From Clostridia bacterium (GTDB lineage Bacteria > Bacillota > Clostridia > Christensenellales > CAG-138): 29,892 nucleotides of DNA. Made by a program: the position numbers and the translations under genes. The stretch's first letter is position 1. Every line of letters starts with the position of its first letter. The stretch covers positions 1 through 29,892 of the forward strand of contig JAFSFN010000012.1 of the NCBI GenBank assembly GCA_017435185.1. Reading direction: 5' to 3'. Below are positions 23,446-29,892 of the stretch, piece after piece. The notes under the pieces were generated by a model. The model was not told the origin of the DNA and did not search any database. It saw nothing but the letters and a program-made list of their open reading frames with translations.

Positions 23446-26400
23446 ATGTCAAGCATGCTAAAATCAAATCCGATAATTGATATATTGGGAAAATATCCCG
23501 AATATGAAAAGCTCCGCACCTCGCTTTATGAAGGTTCGGGGCCGTTTTCCGTGTTCGGGCTGGGCGAAGCACACAGAGCCCATATAATAGCTTCACTTTT
23601 TGAACAATCAAAAAAAACAATACTTGTCGTAACAGGTTCCGAAACCGCATCTGCCAAACTTCAAGAATCACTCGCCTCTTTCTTCGATGATGACTGTTGT
23701 CTTGTTTTTCCTGCAAGTGAGCTGTTGACACTCGCCAAAAGCTATGCACATTCTTCAACCATAGAAGCTCGACGTGCAAAAGTTTTGTCATGCCTCTATG
23801 CTCAAAAGCCCATCATCGTAATTGCTTCAGCCGAAGCAATGATACAAACCGTAATCTCTCCCGAAGAATTTGCCTGCAACACTCTAACGCTTGCAGTCGG
23901 CGACACTATACCGCCGTTAGAGCTCATGGAGAAACTGACAAAAGCCGGCTATGAAATGAGCGAAGTATGCGAGAGCTGCGGTCAGGCAGCACGCAGAGGC
24001 GGCTATATAGATGTTTTTCCCATAACAGCAGAAAACCCTGTCAGAATAGAGTTTTTTGATGATGAAATAGATACGCTCAGAGAATATGATGCCATCACAC
24101 AACGTTCAACGGAAAATATTGACAGCATATCAATATCTCCCATGCTGGGCACAGCAAACTCAAATTCAATTCTCAGGAACTATTTTCAAGACGATACTTA
24201 TATTATCATTGATGAACCTGCTCGCATCGAAGAAAGCGCCAAGGCAGCATATTCCATGTTCCTTGAAGCCGTTTCGGCACGTCTTGAGGCAAATTCTGCT
24301 GAGCCGCTTGATGAAAAGCTCGTAACATCACCGCTTTCAATGATAACCTCCCTCGATACAAAGCGAACGGTAATGTTCTTTGCGCTTACTCGTACATATT
24401 CACTTATATCGTCCAAAGGCATTTTCCGTTTTGAAACAAGGCCGGCAGTTCAGTATAAAAGTAATTTTGAAGCACTTGCCGCAGATCTTGAAAGTTGGCG
24501 CAGAAACGGTTATTCCGTAATAATATACGCAGGAAGTTACGCAGGGCATTTACAGGATGCACTCGCCGACATGGACATTTTCCTGCCCATCAGAGAAAAG
24601 ATGGACAGAGACATCGTAAGCGGCGAGCATATAATACTCTCCTCATCACTTCGCAGTGGATTTGAATATCCCGAAATAAAGCTGATAATACTGACCGAAT
24701 CCGAAATTTTCGGTACAGTTCGCAAAATATCGCACAGCAAGGCTAAAAAGCGTCCTCAGCTCGTGTTTTCCGAGCTTGAAGTCGGTGATTTTGTGGTGCA
24801 TGAACTTCACGGCATCGGCCGTTTTGAAGGTGTAACCACACTTGAAGTCGGCGGCATATCCAAGGACTATTTGAATATCGTTTATTCAGGTGGGGATAAG
24901 CTCTATATCCCCACGGACCAGCTCGACCGTGTTCAGAGATATATAGGCGGCAACCAAGATGCGCTCAAGCTGTCAAAACTCGGAAGCGGAGAATGGCAAA
25001 AAACCGTATCACGCACAAGAGAAAGTGTCAAAAAACTTGCATTCGACCTCGTTGAGCTTTACGGCGAACGCAGTCGTCAAAAAGGATTTGCGTTTTCAAA
25101 GGATACGCAATGGCAAGCTCGTCTTGAAGCATCATTCCCATACGAAGAGACACCCGACCAGCTCACCTGCATCGAAGAAATAAAGCAAGACATGGAAAGC
25201 ACTCGCCCCATGGACAGACTTCTTTGCGGCGATGTGGGATACGGCAAGACCGAAGTGGCTCTGCGTGCCGCATTCAAGGCAGTTATGGATTCAAAACAGG
25301 TAGCATTCCTTGTTCCTACCACCATTTTGGCACAACAGCATTACAACACGCTCAAGTCACGCTTTTCCACTTTTCCTGTCGAGATAGCACTGCTTTCACG
25401 CTTTACCTCTCCCGCCGAAGAGAAAAAGATATTGAGCGATTTGAAAAAAGGCATGATAGATGTCCTTATAGGCACTCACCGCCTGCTTTCAAAAGATGTG
25501 CAGTTCTCAGACCTGGGACTTCTCATAATAGACGAAGAACAGCGTTTCGGCGTCGGGCACAAGGAACAGATAAAAGAAATAAAAAAGAATGTCGATGTGC
25601 TCACGCTTTCCGCAACACCCATACCACGCACGCTCCATATGTCGATGACGGGCATCCGTGATATGTCGGTCATTGAAACACCACCCGAACAACGCCACCC
25701 TGTTCAAACATATGTAATGGAATACAGCGACGCTATAGTGCGTGAAGCAATATTGAAAGAAATAGGGCGCGGCGGTCAGGTCTATTTTGTTTACAACACA
25801 GTCAGAACGATGACCGCTTTCACTCAGCATCTGAGAAATCTTGTTCCCGAAGCAAGAATAGCATGGGCACACGGTCAAATGAGCGAAAAAGCACTCGAAA
25901 ATACAATGCTTGATTTTATGAACGGCGAAAGCGATGTGCTTGTTTGCAGTACCATAATCGAAAACGGTCTTGATATTTCAAATGTCAATACGATAATCGT
26001 ATATGACGCCGACCGTTTCGGTCTTTCACAGCTCTATCAGCTTCGCGGTCGTGTCGGTCGTTCTGCTCGGCTCGGTTATGCTTATCTCATGTTCCGTCGG
26101 GATAAAGTACTCACCGAAGTAGCCGAAAAGAGACTTTTGGCAATAAGCGAATTTACCGAGTTCGGCTCGGGATTCAAAATAGCAATGCGTGACCTTGAAA
26201 TACGAGGCGCAGGAAATCTGCTTGGCGCAGAACAATCGGGGCACATGGCGGCAGTAGGCTATGATTTGTACTGTAAGATAGTTGACAGTGCCGTTAAGGA
26301 AGCAAGCGGCAAGGAAGCGGAAAAAGAGATTGACACGACCGTGGAGATCCCCATCACCGCAAATATTCCGCACAGCTACATACCCCGGGAATCAGAACGA

Positions 26401-26787
26401 TTGTCAATGTATAAGCGCATAGCCATGATAGGCGGAAAAGACGACCTTTACGATGTGCAGGACGAACTTTTGGATCGCTACGGCGATATTCCCTCATCCG
26501 TCGGAAGTTTGCTCACAATAGCATTGATAAAGGCATACTCAAGCAAGGCACATATTACTTGCGTAACTGTAAAAGACGAAGAAGTTAAGCTGACAATGGA
26601 CTCAAAAGCCCCGCTTGACATAACAAAACTGCTTGACCTTGTTGCCAAAACCGACGGTGCCAAGCTCATACAGGGCGAATGTCCGTCACTCCTTATAAAG
26701 CAGAGACGCAAGACAGTTGCCATGTTTTGTTCATGGCTGCCACAGTTTGTTTACACGCTTTGTGATTGCATTGATGAATCATCATGA
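23446..26787 (+). CDS. mfd: Transcription-repair coupling factor
   Basis: 1113-residue ATP-driven DNA translocase that removes RNA polymerase stalled at lesions and recruits UvrA. The N-terminal third is UvrB-like (GLGEAHRAHIIAS, RRGGYIDVFPIT). The RNA-polymerase-interacting domain starts near residue 445 (LEVGDFVVHELHGIGRFEG). Helicase motifs: Walker A GDVGYGKTEVA (595-605), the GTHRLL block, DEEQRFGV (696-703), TLSATPIPRTLHMS, then VGRVGRS-type GRVGRSARLGYAYLM; the C-terminal TRCF domain follows. Length is normal. The ribosome-binding site is weak, which fits translational coupling to pth ten bases upstream. The last codons hold the promoter of the next gene. Confidence 0.97.
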   Translation: MSSMLKSNPIIDILGKYPEYEKLRTSLYEGSGPFSVFGLGEAHRAHIIASLFEQSKKTILVVTGSETASAKLQESLASFFDDDCCLVFPASELLTLAKSYAHSSTIEARRAKVLSCLYAQKPIIVIASAEAMIQTVISPEEFACNTLTLAVGDTIPPLELMEKLTKAGYEMSEVCESCGQAARRGGYIDVFPITAENPVRIEFFDDEIDTLREYDAITQRSTENIDSISISPMLGTANSNSILRNYFQDDTYIIIDEPARIEESAKAAYSMFLEAVSARLEANSAEPLDEKLVTSPLSMITSLDTKRTVMFFALTRTYSLISSKGIFRFETRPAVQYKSNFEALAADLESWRRNGYSVIIYAGSYAGHLQDALADMDIFLPIREKMDRDIVSGEHIILSSSLRSGFEYPEIKLIILTESEIFGTVRKISHSKAKKRPQLVFSELEVGDFVVHELHGIGRFEGVTTLEVGGISKDYLNIVYSGGDKLYIPTDQLDRVQRYIGGNQDALKLSKLGSGEWQKTVSRTRESVKKLAFDLVELYGERSRQKGFAFSKDTQWQARLEASFPYEETPDQLTCIEEIKQDMESTRPMDRLLCGDVGYGKTEVALRAAFKAVMDSKQVAFLVPTTILAQQHYNTLKSRFSTFPVEIALLSRFTSPAEEKKILSDLKKGMIDVLIGTHRLLSKDVQFSDLGLLIIDEEQRFGVGHKEQIKEIKKNVDVLTLSATPIPRTLHMSMTGIRDMSVIETPPEQRHPVQTYVMEYSDAIVREAILKEIGRGGQVYFVYNTVRTMTAFTQHLRNLVPEARIAWAHGQMSEKALENTMLDFMNGESDVLVCSTIIENGLDISNVNTIIVYDADRFGLSQLYQLRGRVGRSARLGYAYLMFRRDKVLTEVAEKRLLAISEFTEFGSGFKIAMRDLEIRGAGNLLGAEQSGHMAAVGYDLYCKIVDSAVKEASGKEAEKEIDTTVEIPITANIPHSYIPRESERLSMYKRIAMIGGKDDLYDVQDELLDRYGDIPSSVGSLLTIALIKAYSSKAHITCVTVKDEEVKLTMDSKAPLDITKLLDLVAKTDGAKLIQGECPSLLIKQRRKTVAMFCSWLPQFVYTLCDCIDESS

Positions 26788-26793
26788 TATAAT
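26766..26793 (+). promoter_or_regulatory. Promoter of the prsA-like gene inside the end of mfd
   Basis: TTGCAT (26766-26771), 16-base spacer, TATAAT (26788-26793), with TG at 26785-26786 giving an extended -10. It lies 46 bases before the ATG and would let the foldase gene be expressed apart from pth-mfd. Confidence 0.55.
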
Positions 26794-26838
26794 GTAAAGA
26801 AGTTATTTTGGATAAAAATATAAGAAACGGAGAAAAAC

Positions 26839-28227
26839 ATGAAAAAGTTAACTTCCATCTTGCTCGTATTAGCAATGTCGATAATGTGCATCTGTACATT
26901 TGCAGGCTGTGATGTTTCAGAAAACAACAGTAATGAAGACGACACCGTTATAGCCAAAGTCGGCGATACCGAAATCTATCTTCACGAGTTCCGTGCAACA
27001 TATGATATGTATGTTGAATATTATGCAAACTACGGTTATGACATCACAACCGACGAAGCCTCTCTTGCCGAATTCAAGCAGAATCTGCTTGAGCGCATAA
27101 TTGCAGAAAAAGCAGTCCTTATAAAAGTTTCCGAAGAAGGCATCGACAAGCTCAGCGAAGAACAGCAAGCAGAGCTTGATGAGGCTATCGAAGCGGAATA
27201 CACTTCAATCGAAGAATATTATAGGCCTCTCGCCGAAGAGCAGGCAGAATCGTCCGCTCCCGAAGATATTCAAGCAAAGTATGAAGAGCTTGTTGCAGCC
27301 GAATCCAAGAACTATACAGGCACCGAGATGACTTACGAAGAATATCTTGAATATGTTGAAGAATCAATCACAAACAATTATCTCATCACTCTTTATAAAG
27401 ACGAATTGGTATATAAAGATATTACGGTTTCTGATGATGAGATCACGGCAAAATACGATGAGCTTATTGCTTCCGACACAGAAGCATACACCGAAGCTCC
27501 CGAAGCCTACAAAAACGACCAGGAATCCGCAGAACTTCTTGAAGAGATGCCCACAGCATATACTCCCGAGGGTTACAGCCGTATTTTGAGCATTCTCATA
27601 GTTCCCAAAGGTGAAACAAGCGACACCTACACCAATAATGAAGACAAAATGGAAAAGCTTCAGGCAGAATATGGCGAGTTGGCATTTGAAGATGCAATTT
27701 CAGGAAGCAAAACAAATCAGGCAAGACTTGCTGAGATCATCAAAGAATACAATGAGCTCAAAACAGCAAACGACACTGAATATACAACAGCAAACGAAAG
27801 CTACCGTCAGAAGATAGACGAAGCATATGCAGCTTTGGAAAGCGGCAAATCATTTGTTGAAGTAATGAAAGAATACACAGAAGACCCCGACTTTGATGAA
27901 GACAGTATTTTCAATGATATAGGTATTCTTATATCCACAAAATATTCTTCCTCAAGCGACCTTTCCGACGAAGTTAAGGCTGAATTTGCAAAGCTCAAGA
28001 AAGGTGAATATTCACGCGTATTTGAAGATGAAGATGGCTATCACATCATCTACTATCTCGCAGATGAGCCCTCAGGCGTCCGTGATATTTCACAGCTTAA
28101 GACATTCATCGAAGATGAGCTGCTTGCCGAAGAACAGACCAATGAATGGGATGCCCTGGTCAAAGAGTGGGTTGCAGATACATCGTTCGTAACAATCGAG
28201 CAGGAAGTTCTCGATTCAGTAAAGTAA
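26839..28227 (+). CDS. prsA: Lipoprotein foldase, PrsA/SurA-like peptidyl-prolyl isomerase
   Basis: 462-residue acidic lipoprotein. The signal peptide ends in the lipobox FAGC (C24), so it is anchored outside the cell membrane, where it would help exported proteins fold. Residues about 35-200 are a SurA_N-like chaperone domain (VIAKVGDTEIYLHEF and long helices). A parvulin-type isomerase domain follows, with the first strand YSRILSILIV near residue 250 and the later blocks EVMKEYTEDPDFDEDSIFND and GEYSRVFEDEDGYHIIYYLA. About 70 residues, helical and charged, are inserted between these parts, longer than in ordinary PrsA. GGAG sits about seven bases before the ATG. prsA-type genes next to mfd are common in Clostridia. 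Isomerase activity is not certain because of the insertion. Confidence 0.85.
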   Translation: MKKLTSILLVLAMSIMCICTFAGCDVSENNSNEDDTVIAKVGDTEIYLHEFRATYDMYVEYYANYGYDITTDEASLAEFKQNLLERIIAEKAVLIKVSEEGIDKLSEEQQAELDEAIEAEYTSIEEYYRPLAEEQAESSAPEDIQAKYEELVAAESKNYTGTEMTYEEYLEYVEESITNNYLITLYKDELVYKDITVSDDEITAKYDELIASDTEAYTEAPEAYKNDQESAELLEEMPTAYTPEGYSRILSILIVPKGETSDTYTNNEDKMEKLQAEYGELAFEDAISGSKTNQARLAEIIKEYNELKTANDTEYTTANESYRQKIDEAYAALESGKSFVEVMKEYTEDPDFDEDSIFNDIGILISTKYSSSSDLSDEVKAEFAKLKKGEYSRVFEDEDGYHIIYYLADEPSGVRDISQLKTFIEDELLAEEQTNEWDALVKEWVADTSFVTIEQEVLDSVK

Positions 28228-28228
28228 T

Positions 28229-28483
28229 ATGAGACTTGATAAGTATTTGAAAGTATCACGCATAATCAAGCGGCGTACTGTTGCAAACGAAGTTTGCAGT
28301 CTCGGTCGTGTCAGCATAAACGGAAAAGAAGCCAAGCCTTCAAGCGAAGTCCGCGAAGGTGATGTGCTTTCGGTACTCATGGGAGGCCGATATACAAACG
28401 TTAAAGTGCTGTCTGTCCGTGAAACTGCATCAAAAAACGATGCCGCCTCCATGTATGAATTATTGGGAGAAAATAATTTATGA
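28229..28483 (+). CDS. rqcP: S4-domain RNA-binding protein RqcP (YabO/Hsp15 type)
   Basis: 84-residue protein with an S4 RNA-binding fold: MRLDKYLKVSRIIKRRTVAN, then GRVSINGKEAKPSSEVREGD. RqcP works with RqcH on obstructed 50S subunits, supporting alanine-tail addition in bacterial ribosome-associated quality control. Length fits the family (about 85). The ATG begins one base after the prsA-like stop, with no clear ribosome-binding site, so translation is probably coupled. Its TGA stop overlaps the ispDF ATG. In Bacillus yabO also lies downstream of mfd, which supports the call; spoVT, yabN and yabPQ, present there, are missing here. Confidence 0.93.
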   Translation: MRLDKYLKVSRIIKRRTVANEVCSLGRVSINGKEAKPSSEVREGDVLSVLMGGRYTNVKVLSVRETASKNDAASMYELLGENNL

Positions 28484-29616
28484 TCAAAACAGCTTTCATA
28501 TTGCTTGCAGCAGGCAGCAGCACGCGTATGGGAACTAACAAGCTCGCACTCCGCATTGGTGGTGCTACTCCGATAGAACGCTGCTTCGGTGCAATAAGCC
28601 GAAGCAGCTTTGCTGTTTCTTCCGTATGCGTCACAGTATCTGAGCTCACAAAAAATGATGTTGACATTCTTTGCAAGACCGCTCCCTTTTCCTGTCCCGT
28701 TTACAATGTAACAGGCGGCAGTACAAGGGGCGAGTCGGTATATAATGCACTTTTGTCGCTTGATAAAGATACCGATATCGTTGTAATACACGATGCCGCG
28801 CGCTGTCTTATAAGCAGTGAGATAATAGATAAGAGCATACAAAGTGCAATAGATAACGGAAGCGGAATAGTCGGCACCATGGCTCATGACACCATACGCA
28901 AAACAAGCGGAGAACTGCTTGACAGAAACGAGCTTTTTATAACCCAAACGCCTCAGACATTCCGCTACAATGAAATACTTGAAGCATATCACAAAGATGC
29001 AGAAAACGGTTTTATTGAAACCGACGACTGTGCAGTATATGAAAAAGCGGGGCATAAAGCCACGCTTGTTATGGGAGATATCATGAATCAAAAACTTACC
29101 TGTGCCTCCGATGTTCCGTTTTTCCAAGCCGCCTGTTCAGGTTCACTTCGAATAGGCTTCGGTGAAGATACTCACAAACTGGGTACTAACAGGAAATTAA
29201 TACTCGGCGGTGTTGAGATTCCGTTCGGGCTCGGGTTAATCGGACATTCCGATGCCGATGTGCTCATTCATGCAATCATAGATGCTCTTTTAGGTGCCGC
29301 TTGTCTTGGTGATATAGGCGTTCTTTTCCCCGATAATGATATGCAGTATAAAGACATTTCATCGATCATACTGCTTGAAAGAGTTCACGAATTGCTTTCT
29401 TCAAAAGGCATAACCACAAATAATATAGATGCTACAATAGTGGCACAATCGCCCAAACTTGCGCCGTTCATTGAGAATATACGCCGCAATATAGCCTTAG
29501 CACTCAAAACAGATATATCACTCATCAGCGTTAAAGCCACAACACCCGAACACACAGGCCCTGAAGGCCACCACGAGTGTATAACCGTTCGCTGTGTTGC
29601 CTCTTTAATGATGTAA
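28480..29616 (+). CDS. ispDF: Bifunctional IspD-IspF, MEP isoprenoid pathway
   Basis: 378-residue fusion. Residues 1-220 are 2-C-methyl-D-erythritol 4-phosphate cytidylyltransferase (LLAAGSSTRMGTNK at 9-21, VVIHDAARCL at 101-110, TQTPQTFR at 155-162). Residues 222-378 are 2-C-methyl-D-erythritol 2,4-cyclodiphosphate synthase (IGFGEDTHKLG with metal ligands D230 and H232, IGHSDADVLIHAIIDALLGA with H264, GDIGVLFPDND, and the closing KATTPEHTGPEGHHECI). These are steps three and five of the MEP route to isopentenyl diphosphate. IspDF fusions are found in several bacterial groups including some Clostridia. The linker is short. The start overlaps the rqcP stop (ATGA). Confidence 0.96.
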   Translation: MIKTAFILLAAGSSTRMGTNKLALRIGGATPIERCFGAISRSSFAVSSVCVTVSELTKNDVDILCKTAPFSCPVYNVTGGSTRGESVYNALLSLDKDTDIVVIHDAARCLISSEIIDKSIQSAIDNGSGIVGTMAHDTIRKTSGELLDRNELFITQTPQTFRYNEILEAYHKDAENGFIETDDCAVYEKAGHKATLVMGDIMNQKLTCASDVPFFQAACSGSLRIGFGEDTHKLGTNRKLILGGVEIPFGLGLIGHSDADVLIHAIIDALLGAACLGDIGVLFPDNDMQYKDISSIILLERVHELLSSKGITTNNIDATIVAQSPKLAPFIENIRRNIALALKTDISLISVKATTPEHTGPEGHHECITVRCVASLMM

Positions 29617-29618
29617 GC

Positions 29619-29892
29619 TCAGTTCATTGCAATATCTGACTTGTTTTTGAGCTTTTCGTATGCAAGTGCGAAAAGCTTTTTATATTCTGTTTTTGTGCTG
29701 TTCTCCACAACCTCTTTTGCCGCCGATACCGCATCATTGAGTACACCTACATCCATTGCAAGGCTCGCAGCCGAAAACTCATCAAGACCATGCTGGCGTG
29801 CACCCAAAAACTCGCCCGGGCCACGACATTCAAGGTCATATTCCGCTATCTTAAAACCGTCATTTGTGCTCGCAAGAATATTCAGGCGCTCC
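29619..29892 (-). CDS. recG: ATP-dependent DNA helicase RecG, C-terminal end only
   Basis: The last 90 or so residues of a protein whose start lies beyond the window edge. The frame reads ERLNILASTNDGFKIAEYDL then ECRGPGEFLGARQHGLDEF, which is the RecG motif VI region and following turn (family pattern DLxxRGPGEFxGxRQ), ending with a charged helix. RecG remodels stalled replication forks and Holliday junctions. Its TGA stop is two bases from the ispDF stop, tail to tail, with no room for a terminator between. Confidence 0.9.
   Translation of the reverse strand, partial: ERLNILASTNDGFKIAEYDLECRGPGEFLGARQHGLDEFSAASLAMDVGVLNDAVSAAKEVVENSTKTEYKKLFALAYEKLKNKSDIAMN

Noticed and set aside
28216..29127. 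303-codon open frame on the minus strand opposite rqcP and ispD
   Set aside because: It covers two firmly identified genes in antisense and shows no recognisable domain.
1..29892. Mobile elements, CRISPR arrays, toxin-antitoxin pairs, defence islands and tRNA genes
   Set aside because: I looked through all intergenic stretches; none is long enough or has the repeats, cloverleaf patterns or transposase frames that would support such a call.

Overview
The window looks like chromosomal DNA from an anaerobic, low-to-moderate GC Gram-positive bacterium, most likely a member of the Clostridia. The grounds are the clostridial-type 2[4Fe-4S] ferredoxin, the coenzyme-B12-dependent glutamate mutase/methylaspartate cluster, two lipoproteins with Gram-positive-style lipoboxes, the holB-ricT and pth-mfd-prsA-rqcP gene orders, and a fused IspDF. 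The species cannot be named from this sequence. Coding density is high, no gap exceeds 300 bases, and I see no tRNA, rRNA, CRISPR array, insertion sequence or prophage.

Layout. 1-4005 (+): 3' part of holB, ricT, a small ferredoxin gene with its own promoter and terminator, a MATE transporter and a small orphan P-loop protein. 4234-6236: a C-terminally short MocR-type regulator (-) divergent from a pyridoxal/pyridoxamine kinase gene (+); the shared intergenic region carries direct repeats that are good operator candidates. 6291-15877 (-): a 9.6 kb co-directional block which, read in the direction of transcription, is proB (interrupted by an in-frame TAG), proA, a PIG-V-like membrane glycosyltransferase, a two-subunit class I hydro-lyase (probable mesaconase), glmS, glmL, glmE and mal. 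A near-consensus promoter lies just upstream of proB. 16071-19054: a small lipoprotein (-), a Cys/Asp-rich DUF1292-like protein (+) and a beta-lactamase-fold serine hydrolase (+). 19131-22771 (-): a response regulator and histidine kinase pair, then a degenerate GNAT-like gene and asnA. 22893-29616 (+): pth, mfd, prsA-like, rqcP, ispDF. 29619-29892 (-): 3' end of recG, nearly touching ispDF.

How the genes work together. The centre of the window encodes the first three steps of the methylaspartate pathway of glutamate fermentation. Glutamate mutase (GlmS+GlmE, repaired by GlmL) makes 3-methylaspartate, methylaspartate ammonia-lyase makes mesaconate, and the adjacent class I hydro-lyase very probably makes citramalate. 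Active-site residues of GlmE (R66, R100, R149, E171, Y177, Y181) and Mal (Q172, H194, D238, K332) are all in place. Citramalate lyase, the next step, is not in the window. The same block carries proBA, which draws on the same substrate, glutamate; but proB has a premature stop, so the proline branch may be broken. The PLP-kinase/MocR pair is likely a self-contained vitamin B6 homeostasis unit. The right-hand block is housekeeping: peptidyl-tRNA recycling, transcription-coupled repair, secreted-protein folding, ribosome quality control, isoprenoid synthesis and recombination.

I found no clearly new defence or mobile system. The items most worth a second look are the amber codon in proB, the truncated MocR regulator with its repeats, the proline/glutamate-fermentation gene block, the hairpin between glmE and mal, and several small uncharacterised proteins.
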